Of a stretch of DNA of 64,000 nucleotides, positions 39,820-48,919 are shown piece after piece. The stretch covers positions 1,302,001 to 1,366,000 of the forward strand of contig NC_013080.1 of the NCBI RefSeq assembly GCF_000142805.1. Direction: 5' to 3'. Source of the stretch: Lachancea thermotolerans CBS 6340. Its lineage: Eukaryota > Ascomycota > Saccharomycetes > Saccharomycetales > Saccharomycetaceae. Positions within the stretch are counted from its first letter, which is position 1, and the number at the start of each line of letters is the position of its first letter. The position numbers and the translations under genes were made by a program. A model generated the notes under the pieces. It worked only from the letters and a program-made list of their open reading frames with translations. It had not been told where the DNA came from and made no database searches.

Positions 39820-39948
39820 GTGTTGACTGACTATACACCGATCAGTTAATGCGTGTAGCTTAAACATTAAAAAATTAATGAATTCATAAATCTCATGCAA
39901 TGACTGCAATCTCACGAAATCCAAATCCAAACCAACGGTAGACAGGGA

Positions 39949-40839
39949 ATGAGCAGTGATAATGACGGGAGGAAAGTCGAAAGACGGCTAGCAGTGTACA
40001 GTCCAGACACTCAGCTCAACACGTATATGAATGCGGTTTCGGAGCTAGGATCATTATGCTTTTCCATACTAGTGGGTAAGCTAGACGAGAAGCACGAGCT
40101 AACACAAGAAAGGCTGCAAGCCTGGAAGGAGGAAATCCAGTTCAAGCACTCGGAAGCGCAAATGTATGTGGAATTCGAGAAATTGAAGGTAAAGGTCGAA
40201 AATGAGTCCGCGTCCGAAAACATTGAGGAGATCAAGCGGCAGATGGAGTCAGAGCTAGCCCAGATACGACGCAAGAACGATGTCACAAGGCAGAGAAACG
40301 AAAAGCTGCGTGCAATGAATTCTCACATAGACCTCGTAAATGAACAGCTGGAGGATATGCACCGGGGAAAGTCCAGGGTAAGCGCGACGCGAGAGGAATG
40401 GGAGCGCCAGCTTGGACGTCCTGCCGTGGAAAGCCTTTTAGATTCCAATGTGTTCGACAAAAACATTGTTAAGGTACGAGACGGCGATGAACGCGAAGAG
40501 CTGTCAGTTGTGTCTAACTTCTCCAGACGCGCGGATGAGCTAAAGAAAACCAATGATTCCATGAAGAAAACAGCTCAGCGGTTGCAAGTGGAACTCGCTA
40601 ATTATAAGGAGAAGTGGGCCCATGACGCCAGTTTGTTCGATAAGATTACAGAGGTTCTAAAAGACGAGTTGGTCAAGAGGGATCTTTTCAGACCTCAGGG
40701 CAAGAACCAGGCCGACGAAGACAACGACGAAGACGAGGACGAGGACGAGGATGATAATGATCTGGACGCGGAGGCCGCGGAGTCGGAACAGGACTCGCTG
40801 TCGGAGGCGCAGAATTCCGACGAGGAGGGGAAGCTCTAG
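39949..40839 (+). CDS. MFT1: Mft1, THO/TREX complex subunit
   Basis: Coiled-coil subunit of THO, which couples transcription elongation to mRNP assembly and export and limits R-loops. 296 residues, shorter than the 392 of S. cerevisiae, mainly in the low-complexity tail. The N-terminal half has long heptad-rich helices (about 55-170, e.g. EEIKRQMESELAQIRRKND); a second coiled coil lies at about 190-230. The C-terminus is extremely acidic (DEDNDEDEDEDEDDNDLD), as in S. cerevisiae. The family evolves fast; identity rests on architecture and on position beside PIF1 and RPS1 (YML061C-YML062C-YML063W). Only 129 bp separate its start from that of SEC39. Confidence 0.85.
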   Translation: MSSDNDGRKVERRLAVYSPDTQLNTYMNAVSELGSLCFSILVGKLDEKHELTQERLQAWKEEIQFKHSEAQMYVEFEKLKVKVENESASENIEEIKRQMESELAQIRRKNDVTRQRNEKLRAMNSHIDLVNEQLEDMHRGKSRVSATREEWERQLGRPAVESLLDSNVFDKNIVKVRDGDEREELSVVSNFSRRADELKKTNDSMKKTAQRLQVELANYKEKWAHDASLFDKITEVLKDELVKRDLFRPQGKNQADEDNDEDEDEDEDDNDLDAEAAESEQDSLSEAQNSDEEGKL

Positions 40840-40953
40840 CGCTAAGTCACAAAGAGTGGAGAGGGCGATTGATATGATAAAACTCGTATAGCTTTAAAGA
40901 TTATAAATCTGTTATACAAAAAACAATTAATTTACTTGTTCTTCATTGGAAAT

Positions 40954-41724
40954 TTACACAGTCTCCAAGATTTCGTCCTTGAAACCGGAAGCGACCTTCT
41001 TACCCTTTTCTTCGCCGGAGGCTTCACCGTGCAAGGTCATCAAGGCACCGAGGTCGAACTTTGGTTGTTTCAACAACTTGACCTTTCTGATGTGGACGTT
41101 TTGCAATGGGAAGATGTCCTTGGTAGCGTTCTCGATCTCCTTGTTGATGACTTCTGGGATCAACTTGGAGGTCAACTGGGCCAAGGTGGAGTTCTGGACC
41201 TCTCTGGTCAAGATCTCGGAGATCACCTTTCTGATGGCTCTGATGTGAGAAGATTGGGCGTAACAAGCCTTCTTGACCTGGTTAGGCTGTCTTCTGGTGA
41301 AGGCAATAGCGAACACTCTCAAGACGTACTCGTCGGCGGTCTTGACAGTGACGTTAGCCTCGATCAAGGTTTGCCACTTTCTGACCATGGATCTGTACTT
41401 GTCGGTGGTGAGGTCCAGACCGTGGAAGTTGGTCAGCAAGTTCTTGCCTTGGACTTCGTCGACTCTCAACTTGACCTTTCTGAAAGAGTGGTCCTCGGAG
41501 CCCTGCAAGTCAGCGAGACACACTTCGACGACTCTGCCCTTCAAGTAGTCAGAGGCGTTCTTCAAACCGGTGGACTTGTTGACCAGGGTCTTACCAACGT
41601 TTCTGTTCTCGAAGGTGGAAGGAGCCTTGATGTCGTACCATTCCTTTCTGGAGAATGGGTCGACGACCTTCTTCTTCAGACCCTTCTTACCCTTGGATAG
41701 TCTCTTGTTCTTACCAACAGCCAT
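40954..41724 (-). CDS. RPS1: 40S ribosomal protein eS1
   Basis: eS1 (Rps1/S3Ae), a small-subunit platform protein required for 18S rRNA maturation. 256 residues, almost the length of S. cerevisiae Rps1A/B (255). N-terminus [24 protein letters not shown], then [17 protein letters not shown] and [16 protein letters not shown]. Codon use is highly biased, typical of a ribosomal protein gene. No intron. Single gene in place of RPS1A (YLR441C) and RPS1B (YML063W). Tail-to-tail with MFT1 (114 bp); 646 bp of upstream DNA shared with TEM1. Confidence 0.98.
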   Translation of the reverse strand: MAVGKNKRLSKGKKGLKKKVVDPFSRKEWYDIKAPSTFENRNVGKTLVNKSTGLKNASDYLKGRVVEVCLADLQGSEDHSFRKVKLRVDEVQGKNLLTNFHGLDLTTDKYRSMVRKWQTLIEANVTVKTADEYVLRVFAIAFTRRQPNQVKKACYAQSSHIRAIRKVISEILTREVQNSTLAQLTSKLIPEVINKEIENATKDIFPLQNVHIRKVKLLKQPKFDLGALMTLHGEASGEEKGKKVASGFKDEILETV

Positions 41725-42370
41725 TGTCGATTTGGGGTGTGATTACTGAGAGATGTTAAGAAACTAGTGTGAGTACAACTTCTGCGCAAGGTCTTTTGAT
41801 GAAATTGTTCAAATTTCAGGCCTGCTGTTGCGTCCGGCCACGCTACCCTCCAGCCTGCCACGCCGGCTCCAGGCGGAGCCCCCTGCCTACGCTGCCTGCC
41901 CTCACGCCGCTCCCCAGCCTGGGAGCCGTGCTAGGTTCGCAGCGACCCGCCGCTCGCCAGGCTGGCGGCCTCCCGCCCGTTGGAGGCCACGCAGCAGATC
42001 TTGCAGTCAGCCCCTGCCCTCTCTCTCAGGAACTCTCGGGGTCAGCCTGGAGTGCCCCAGAATTCTTGGCGGGACATTAGCCCACGCATAAATATTTACA
42101 CGCTATTTTTGTGTTCAGTAAATGTAAGGGTGTAATTTCGAGTGTCTGGGTCCTAAATTTAGGGGTAGCAGTCATATGTAATTGTGAACGAAAGAAGCCC
42201 TGAGATATTGACGTGTTTTGTGCTTACGTCAGGTGTCGCACAAGATGATGTTGATATATGCCTTGAAAGGTCTGGGACGGATCTGAAATCGTACAACGGT
42301 GTCACAGGTAAGTCGAGGACCAAAGCAGTCCCCGAAGTGAACAAATCCCTGGGTATCCTGCTCTTTTCGC
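41725..42370. other. Divergent RPS1-TEM1 region with GC-rich island
   Basis: 646 bp. Bases 41821-42000 are about 75% GC (by eye count), sharply different from the AT-rich DNA on both sides. Further from RPS1 is an AT-rich part with a Rap1-like site (42121-42133), a weaker second copy (about 42141-42153) and the palindrome CCTAAATTTAGG (42152-42163). The palindrome resembles an Mcm1 CArG box but is two bases too long. No gene is evident; open frames in the island reflect its composition. Confidence 0.55.
42121..42133 (-). promoter_or_regulatory. Rap1-like site, probable RPS1 UAS
   Basis: AATGTAAGGGTGT differs at one of 13 positions from the reverse complement of the ribosomal-protein Rap1 site ACACCCATACATT. 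It is about 400 bp upstream of the RPS1 ATG, within the usual UAS range, and 238 bp before TEM1. Confidence 0.5.
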
Positions 42371-43048
42371 ATGTCTATGGTTTCTGGTGGAGACACGCCA
42401 CTGCTTCCCCACCCCAAAAACACATTCACGCTCAAAATCGGGCTAATAGGCGACGCGCAGGTAGGTAAGACGTCGCTGATGGTCAAGTACGTGGAAAACG
42501 TGTTTGACGAGGAGTACACGCAGACGCTTGGCGTCAACTGCCTCAGCAAGAAGATTACGTTGGGATCTGCGGATATCCTGTTCTACATAATGGACCTGGG
42601 CGGGCAGCGTGAGTTCATTAACATGCTGCCGCTCGCGTCCGAGGGCGCCAAGGCGATTATCTTTCTTTTCGACCTCACACGGCCTGAGACGCTCAAATCC
42701 ATCAAGGAATGGCACCGCCAGGCCACGGGCTTCAACGAGCAGGCGGTCCCGCTGCTCGTGGGCACCAAGTACGACCTGTTCGTCAACCTGGACCCGGAAT
42801 ACCAAGCTCAGATCTCCAAGCAAAGCATGCGCTATGCGCAGGCCATGGACGCTCCCCTGATATTCTGCTCTACGTCGCACTCGATCAACGTACAAAAAAT
42901 ATTCAAAATCGTCATTGCAAAGCTCTACAATCTCACCATGCGTGCGTCAGAGATCAAACAGATAGGCGATCCGCTTCTCATATACAAATATCTGGGTAGC
43001 TCGCGCAGGCCCGCTTCTGGATCGTCTACCTCATCCAGCGCCTCCTGA
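42371..43048 (+). CDS. TEM1: Tem1, Ras-like GTPase of the mitotic exit network
   Basis: Spindle-pole GTPase that triggers mitotic exit through Cdc15 and is restrained by Bub2-Bfa1. 225 residues (S. cerevisiae 245). P-loop GDAQVGKT (27-34), effector region [17 protein letters not shown] (G3) and VGTKYD (G4), with STSHS at the G5 position. The Tem1-specific block [19 protein letters not shown] and the [12 protein letters not shown] near the C-terminus confirm the subfamily. No CAAX box, as expected; the tail is Ser-rich. Counterpart of YML064C. The first half of the gene is GC-rich. Confidence 0.97.
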   Translation: MSMVSGGDTPLLPHPKNTFTLKIGLIGDAQVGKTSLMVKYVENVFDEEYTQTLGVNCLSKKITLGSADILFYIMDLGGQREFINMLPLASEGAKAIIFLFDLTRPETLKSIKEWHRQATGFNEQAVPLLVGTKYDLFVNLDPEYQAQISKQSMRYAQAMDAPLIFCSTSHSINVQKIFKIVIAKLYNLTMRASEIKQIGDPLLIYKYLGSSRRPASGSSTSSSAS

Positions 43049-43188
43049 ACGCGTGCTGTTGTTACAGTTACAATTGCTGTTGCTACCACCAGTGCCGCGG
43101 CGGCACTTCCATCGTCATACCACACTTAATCGTCATTTACTCTATACAATTGGCCGCCTTCTCTAGGGCTCCATAATTATTACATTAT

Positions 43189-46008
43189 TCATAGCGTTTT
43201 CATGATTTTGTCTTGGTCCAAAGCGATCTTCACGTCTTCTGTCGACACGTTGAATTTCACGGCGCTGAGCCGTTCGTTCTTAAGGTTTTGTTTGATGATA
43301 ATTCCTGCATCTATGAGCTGGTTCACCAGGAACTCCCAGGAAATGATCCTCAGCTGCTCCATGTCGAGTTCGGAGTCCTGATTAAACAGAACTCGTTGCA
43401 TCTCCACGATATATTTGTTTTTGCCATTGGCCTCGATAGAAGACCGAATCTCGTCAACTATGTCGCCTAGCGGTTGCTCGTGGTTTCCGGTTTTCCTCAT
43501 CAAGTTGAGCATTGCATACAGAAAAAGCTTGCTTGTGAACGACAACCCAACAATAAATGAAACTACCGGCGAGTTCACAGTTTCATTCAACGCCTTCATG
43601 ATATGTGCAATTTCAACTTTTTGAAGTTCTTCATCACCGCCGTTTTGCGTAGCAATTTTAGTACCGTTTTGTTTGCCGTCATAAGCAAATCCATGCTTTT
43701 CCATATAATCCTGTTCAGCAATCTCGACTGCTCGTTTGCAGGCCTTCAAAGCTCTTCTCGCGTCACCGCTTACACTAGCGATTTTCCTGGATGCAATCTC
43801 CACCGCATCAGGCGATATCTTGAGTCTGACTTTTTGCATCCCCGTAGTATCAATGTCAGGCTGCTCTCCATCTTCAAAAGCTATGTGTGCACTACCGCTT
43901 TTTGTATCAACATAAAAGTAGCTGTCATTTAGGCCTTTCAGGCGTAAGTTAATGATTGTTTTAAGCTCTTCGTAGTTGTAGCCAGTGAACATGATTCTAG
44001 TGAACCCAATCCTAGAGGACACCTTGTTTCCTAATTGCCGTTCGGGCAAGTCCATGGTGTTAGCAACGGCAACAACAATCAGTTTGGCATTCCCGTATGT
44101 TGTCCAATTGAAAAAATTGTACATTACGTCTTGGCTTTTTGTCACTAACGCATCAAGTTCGTCCAGTAGAACGAGTATAGGCCTTTTTTTGTTTCTTGGC
44201 ACCTTATTAAAATAGAACTCAAGCGACTCCATCGCTGCTCCAGAGGTTAGCCTCTCACCAGATATCTTATGCCACAAAACCTCATAACTATCGGTAGGTT
44301 TTATCATCTTCAAACCGTTTATTTCAACGTACTGGAATCTAGGAAGTTCATCCTGGTCAACTGATTGCAGCAATTCCTTGACTACTTCCCTCACCGTCAG
44401 AGTCTTGCCCACTCCTGGTGTTCCAGCAACGTACACAGTGGTGCCAGTTCCAGCTTCAATGGCGCTATAAAGGCTCAAATAAATTGATGCAAATTCGTTT
44501 TCACGGGCCGGTAAATACTCTTCGAAGTTTGTAGCTTTGACAATCTCATCCTTCCCTTGAGAAGTGTAAAGCTGTTTTTTGACCTTAGAAAAAATAGTTT
44601 CAACTGTATGTTGTTTCTTTGGGCTTCTAAGTTTGCTCTCGATCGCCGCAGCGTCCACATCAATTTGATCTTGGTTGAACTCTGCGAGTTGAGTCAAGTC
44701 GGGAATATCTTCTGGCCTACTAAATCTCTTGGAAAATGGAGTGTAAGCTTTCTTTGCACGCGAAACGTTTTTCTTGGTGTATTTTTTTATTCCGCCTCCA
44801 GTTGCAGTACCGACCGCCTTGTTAGGTCTCTTTCTCGGTGTCGAGGGTAATGGAGTTTCTTCGACTTCTGTTCGCCTCTTGGGGCTACGCGATTTACTCC
44901 TCGCGACTCTTTTGACCTGTGTTAGAGGTCTGTCCTCCTCAGTGTCTTCTTCAACAGTAACTTTTTGATCAGGCGTAAAAGTTGCGTCAGGCTTTTTGGA
45001 ATCGCGCTTGTTACCAGTGTTCTCCCCATCATCGTAATCTTCAATGTTTGATGACGTATCGCGAACTGCTAGCTCTTTGGACGGTATTATATTGCGATCT
45101 TTTGATGTAAAGGTTTCTGTTGGCAATTCAACGTAGTCCATATCGTCTGTAGCATCCTGAAATTCTGCGCTCTCACTGCCACTGCCATAGACTTCCGCGC
45201 CTTTAGCCGAGCTCTTCTTCTGGTTAGCTAACTCAGGAGTTTTTTCTTCAAGAGGATGAGGCCGAGCGCCAATGGTATCTGAAGTCTTAAACGCTGGTGT
45301 ATAGGACTTTAGTATTTTATCTTGATTTGTGACAGTCAATTCTTTCACGTATGCGTAAGAAGTCTTGGCCTCCCAATCTAGCATTTTTCGTTCTAAGCCG
45401 TGGATATCAAGTGCAGCAAATGAAGTACCGTCTGGCTCACATGCGTATCTAACCATAAACCTGTATGGGGAAAATGGAATGTTTTCGCCGTCTGCGGGCC
45501 ATTCATCAGGGCTAAGGATTGAGGCCGAAGAAATGAAGTCTTTGAGGTAGATTTCAGATAGCCCAGCTGTTAGACCCAGTTCGGATTTATTGGTTACTTT
45601 ATTGAAATGGTCTAGTGCCTCCTCTGGACTCATCTGGCTGATACGAGATGCGTCCATCTCTTTGGCCCGGCATGTTTTGACGAGGTGCTGTTTCGGATCG
45701 AACTCAAACCAGCGTAAGTAATTGAAAGCCCATATTTCCACAATATTGTTCATGGTGTTAAGACGTATCTCGTGCACCAGGTACACAGAGTATGAGTCGG
45801 CGACTTCTTCTTCGCGCATCACCACGGAGTCACCGCACGATATTTCTACCAGATCCTGCAGCCTTCTAATCACAACATGTTCTTTTTCGCCCTGCCTTTG
45901 CCCCCTTCTACGCGCCCTTCTTTGTGATAGGTCATCGGGCAAAATTCGTCCCTGGCTGTCCTTCTTAATGATTTCCCAGCCGTTGAGCTGACTGGGGGTA
46001 GCTGCCAT
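43189..46008 (-). CDS. ORC1: Orc1, origin recognition complex subunit (single ancestor of ORC1 and SIR3)
   Basis: Largest ORC subunit: binds origins with ATP and, in non-duplicated yeasts such as K. lactis, also acts in silencing, the job given to SIR3 after the WGD. 939 residues (S. cerevisiae Orc1 914). BAH domain at about 10-190 (LNGWEIIKKDSQG; SVYLVHEIRLNTMNNIVEIWAFNYLRWFE). The linker (about 230-450) is charged and disordered with basic patches (SKSRSPKRR). AAA+ domain: Walker A GTPGVGKT (529-536), Walker B LLDELDA, sensor MDLPERQLGNKVSSRIGFTR. C-terminal winged helix. The ATPase motifs lost in SIR3 are intact, so this is a functional Orc1. Position matches both YML065W and YLR442C (SIR3). 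Ala2 is conserved with both. Confidence 0.97.
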   Translation of the reverse strand: MAATPSQLNGWEIIKKDSQGRILPDDLSQRRARRRGQRQGEKEHVVIRRLQDLVEISCGDSVVMREEEVADSYSVYLVHEIRLNTMNNIVEIWAFNYLRWFEFDPKQHLVKTCRAKEMDASRISQMSPEEALDHFNKVTNKSELGLTAGLSEIYLKDFISSASILSPDEWPADGENIPFSPYRFMVRYACEPDGTSFAALDIHGLERKMLDWEAKTSYAYVKELTVTNQDKILKSYTPAFKTSDTIGARPHPLEEKTPELANQKKSSAKGAEVYGSGSESAEFQDATDDMDYVELPTETFTSKDRNIIPSKELAVRDTSSNIEDYDDGENTGNKRDSKKPDATFTPDQKVTVEEDTEEDRPLTQVKRVARSKSRSPKRRTEVEETPLPSTPRKRPNKAVGTATGGGIKKYTKKNVSRAKKAYTPFSKRFSRPEDIPDLTQLAEFNQDQIDVDAAAIESKLRSPKKQHTVETIFSKVKKQLYTSQGKDEIVKATNFEEYLPARENEFASIYLSLYSAIEAGTGTTVYVAGTPGVGKTLTVREVVKELLQSVDQDELPRFQYVEINGLKMIKPTDSYEVLWHKISGERLTSGAAMESLEFYFNKVPRNKKRPILVLLDELDALVTKSQDVMYNFFNWTTYGNAKLIVVAVANTMDLPERQLGNKVSSRIGFTRIMFTGYNYEELKTIINLRLKGLNDSYFYVDTKSGSAHIAFEDGEQPDIDTTGMQKVRLKISPDAVEIASRKIASVSGDARRALKACKRAVEIAEQDYMEKHGFAYDGKQNGTKIATQNGGDEELQKVEIAHIMKALNETVNSPVVSFIVGLSFTSKLFLYAMLNLMRKTGNHEQPLGDIVDEIRSSIEANGKNKYIVEMQRVLFNQDSELDMEQLRIISWEFLVNQLIDAGIIIKQNLKNERLSAVKFNVSTEDVKIALDQDKIMKTL

Positions 46009-46270
46009 TGTCTCCGACTGTGCGTATATTTCAAATGCACAGCTAATTGAATACTAGAGAACCTCTGCCTTGGTGTATGGCAACTGAAACGCCTTTATTA
46101 CTTTCTCTGTTTGAGTTGTTGAGATTTCCCAAGAAATCAAACCTATGGTATTCGTTCTATGTGACTTAGAGAGGTCTTTAATTATTATACTGTTAACATT
46201 GTTCAATGGTGATCGAGTGCCCTGTATTTGAAAACGCTAAATATAGCGGTGCAATTGGGGGAGCTTACCC

Positions 46271-46288
46271 ATGAAAGGTAACTCATAA
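46271..46288 (+). other. Five-codon uORF before ECM7
   Basis: ATG AAA GGT AAC TCA TAA ends 9 bases before the ECM7 ATG (46298). It would be in the leader if transcription starts further upstream, which is not known. Confidence 0.4.
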
Positions 46289-46297
46289 TTCCCCGAT

Positions 46298-47506
46298 ATG
46301 CTTGTTCGCCGGGTCAAGAAAGTTGCTTCGAAGCCGTTTGAGAATCTAGGTGCACTCGACAGATTGATCCAGTATCTACGACTAGGATCATCACTCATAG
46401 TGGCAGTCCTCGTCATGGTGCTAACTTTGGGAGCGCTGGTGTCACCCAGTAAGATTTTCATCGGAAAGCTCCATACATGTCTGGGTGATATCGCACAAGG
46501 TCTGTTCGATGCGTTACAGCAATCGGTCGAAGCCAAGACAGCAAATTACGTCAATAACGGAGTAGGGCTCACCACTTCCGAGATCCTGATTTTGACTGAA
46601 TATACGACGTCTCAAGTACAGTCGTCACCGCTGTTTGTGGTATCATCAATGTACGGCTGGTGCCGAGTGGACAATGGAACGAGCTCAGCTTCAAATGCAA
46701 CCTTCCGCAATCATACACAGTGCCACACCGTGGGCTCCACGTATGTTTTCAACTATAGGGAGCTAATGAAAGAGATAGGTCTTAATGCAATCCTGGAATA
46801 TACCTACGGTACCCTTGATGGGAATAGCTATGAGGTCTCAAAGCCCTACGTCGAGTACATGGACAAACTGCAAACAACCAAGATCCGGATGGTTAACGTA
46901 CTGTACATGGTCGGCTGCTCACACATGGTTATGGTTTTCTGCAGCTTATGGTACTACTCGATCAAGGGCCGATCGTTAAGCATCCTCAAGGAGCGGGTTT
47001 TAGTACATTTGATCTCACTTCTCTCGTTAGTTTTTTGCATCTGTGCAATGGTCTCTGCTGTGACGCTCGCCACAATCAGCATACAGCTTCGGTCAAGAAT
47101 CAAGAGCGAGCTCCATTACATGGGTATCAGCTACCACCTTGGCAGGACATGGTTCGCTGCTCTTTGGCTCTTGGCGATATTCTCGTGCATATCATGCATG
47201 GTATGGTCAGGTTTGGTTTGGTGCATAGCAGAAAAGAGCGCCGATAGCATAGAGTCGTATGAACTCGGCATATTGGCGACAACTAATCAGACTCAAGACA
47301 ATGATGAGGCCACTTTTGTTGATCAAAAGCCTCAAGAGAAACAAACTGAACACCTGAAACCACCTCCCCAAGCCAGTAGCTCCCAGGCGCGTCTTCTAGA
47401 TGATGGTGACGGAGAGGTGCTGCGTTCAGTGACTACTTCTGCAAGTGATTATTCCGAAACTAGCCATCAACGGGTTGTCGTGCCGCTGTCAGCGTTTAGC
47501 TTGTAG
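46298..47506 (+). CDS. ECM7: Ecm7-like four-pass membrane protein
   Basis: 402 residues (S. cerevisiae Ecm7 448). S. cerevisiae Ecm7 is a claudin-like plasma-membrane protein that works with the Mid1-Cch1 calcium channel. TM1 is about 30-50, followed by a large external loop with Asn-Gly-Thr type glycosylation sites (126-128, 133-135, 138-140) and a claudin-like signature: Gly120-Trp121-Cys122 with a second Cys at 142. TM2-TM4 lie at about 198-222, 234-264 and 284-312, then a cytosolic Ser/Gln-rich tail. Divergent from ORC1, as YLR443W is from SIR3 (YLR442C). A five-codon uORF ends 9 bases upstream. Called from position, topology and size; sequence similarity in this family is low. Confidence 0.82.
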   Translation: MLVRRVKKVASKPFENLGALDRLIQYLRLGSSLIVAVLVMVLTLGALVSPSKIFIGKLHTCLGDIAQGLFDALQQSVEAKTANYVNNGVGLTTSEILILTEYTTSQVQSSPLFVVSSMYGWCRVDNGTSSASNATFRNHTQCHTVGSTYVFNYRELMKEIGLNAILEYTYGTLDGNSYEVSKPYVEYMDKLQTTKIRMVNVLYMVGCSHMVMVFCSLWYYSIKGRSLSILKERVLVHLISLLSLVFCICAMVSAVTLATISIQLRSRIKSELHYMGISYHLGRTWFAALWLLAIFSCISCMVWSGLVWCIAEKSADSIESYELGILATTNQTQDNDEATFVDQKPQEKQTEHLKPPPQASSSQARLLDDGDGEVLRSVTTSASDYSETSHQRVVVPLSAFSL

Positions 47507-47642
47507 AATTTTTTTTTTGACGCAATGCGTCTACCTCTAAACTTCAAAAAAAAAACGAACTTGATGCTTGAGGTAGTGCTATATTTGCGGCTCTGTGTTA
47601 TTCGATGGTTGATCAGGTATCTGGACTTTAAGCTGAGCGAGA

Positions 47643-48788
47643 ATGAATTTGAAGACTATTTTGGTGCAAAAACAGACGCTTATTTGTACGTGGGTGATTC
47701 TCCTGACGCTCGTCTTTGTGTTACTGCTACTTTATCTGCCCAGCGTATCTTGTACTTCTGTGACAGGTCCGCGATTTTGTATCCCGCAGTACAAAGTTAG
47801 GTTTCTAGACGTCCTTGATGAAGACAGGAATCTCCTTCAAGGGCTCAAAGACTTGTTGCAGCTTCTATCATATGTGGCTGTGGACCTTAGCTCCAGCAGT
47901 AGTATGCCGGCGACCGAAGACTACGATAGCATCAACCTCGTCAATACTTTTGACGCGTCTAATACCTTCAAAATTAATTATCTGGGATTCTGTAAACAGC
48001 AGTTAACCAGATCAAAAATTCCGGCTTATTGTAGTAACAATCGAAACGGTTTAGAGCCCGTATCTGCATTAGTGAGGGATGTCGGCATTCAATTTGGAAT
48101 AGTGGCGTCTAAAAATCCTCACATCATGGGTGAATCTTTTGTTTATGTTTTCAAAATGGGGCTGAGCACTTTGCTGGCGTCCCCTGAAGACTTCCCCGGT
48201 AAAGAAAGCGCAATCAGCAAGTACCTCTCTACAAGAGCAACTAACGGCGGGGAGAGCCTCAAGTCAGCGGGCGAAACTTTTCATCGATTGGAAGAGCTGG
48301 CATATTGGTTGTCTATGATGCAGAGGTTTTGCTGGACTTTAGGATGGGCTGGTCTCATCGAATTTTTCCTGTGTGTCATCATACTGATATCTTTATTGCT
48401 CGCTGCCCCCGCAAACTTGTTTGGCAAATGGCGCAAACACATGTCTTGGTTTGAGGCAATGGGAACGCTTCTTCTTAAGTCGCTTCCGATTTTGGTTCTG
48501 CTTGTTAGTTTCTTTGACCTACTATTTTCTGCGACCTGGTACATTTCTTTGAAAAAGGCATCCTCGCATTACGGACTCACCCATAAATTCTATGATCTGA
48601 AGCTGGGCGAGGGATTCTACATCAATGTGTGTAGACTTTTTTTCCAATGTGTGATCCTATTCCAAGCTCTAAGGTTTACAAGGAATATAACGCTCGAAGT
48701 TCACAGTGATGAGGAGCATACTGAGATAGGATCCCCTCAAAAAGATCTAGAAGCGGGATCTGTCTTATCTTCGGGAACAACTGTATAA
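47643..48788 (+). CDS. SMA2: Sma2-like four-pass membrane protein (spore membrane assembly)
   Basis: 381 residues (S. cerevisiae Sma2 369). Sma2 is needed for prospore membrane assembly during sporulation. TM1 about 12-34; external loop with Gly115-Phe116-Cys117 and Cys130, similar in layout to the GWC...C of the upstream neighbour; TM2-TM4 about 232-255, 278-300 and 325-345; short cytosolic tail. A second frame (47525-47800) overlaps the start but lacks this architecture and is treated as spurious. Placed between ECM7 and ERV41; in S. cerevisiae SMA2 (YML066C) lies between ORC1 and ERV41. No URS1 is visible in the 136-bp gap upstream. Confidence 0.82.
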   Translation: MNLKTILVQKQTLICTWVILLTLVFVLLLLYLPSVSCTSVTGPRFCIPQYKVRFLDVLDEDRNLLQGLKDLLQLLSYVAVDLSSSSSMPATEDYDSINLVNTFDASNTFKINYLGFCKQQLTRSKIPAYCSNNRNGLEPVSALVRDVGIQFGIVASKNPHIMGESFVYVFKMGLSTLLASPEDFPGKESAISKYLSTRATNGGESLKSAGETFHRLEELAYWLSMMQRFCWTLGWAGLIEFFLCVIILISLLLAAPANLFGKWRKHMSWFEAMGTLLLKSLPILVLLVSFFDLLFSATWYISLKKASSHYGLTHKFYDLKLGEGFYINVCRLFFQCVILFQALRFTRNITLEVHSDEEHTEIGSPQKDLEAGSVLSSGTTV

Positions 48789-48919
48789 TTTTTGCATCTC
48801 TGTATCGAGAATACACCGTAATTAATAGCTTAAGGATAATTATTTCAGCATCAAAAATCTCGATTTAAGAATTTGTAGTTGGCGATACTAAGAGCGATAC
48901 CAGGCATCTGACCCTCAAC

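Noticed and set aside
40936-41700. 254-codon open frame antisense to RPS1
   Set aside because: Shadow of the biased RPS1 codons; the ribosomal protein is certain.
47525-47800. 91-codon frame overlapping the SMA2 start
   Set aside because: Overlaps the better-supported SMA2 N-terminus with TM1 and conserved layout; its second half is the SMA2 DNA read in another frame.
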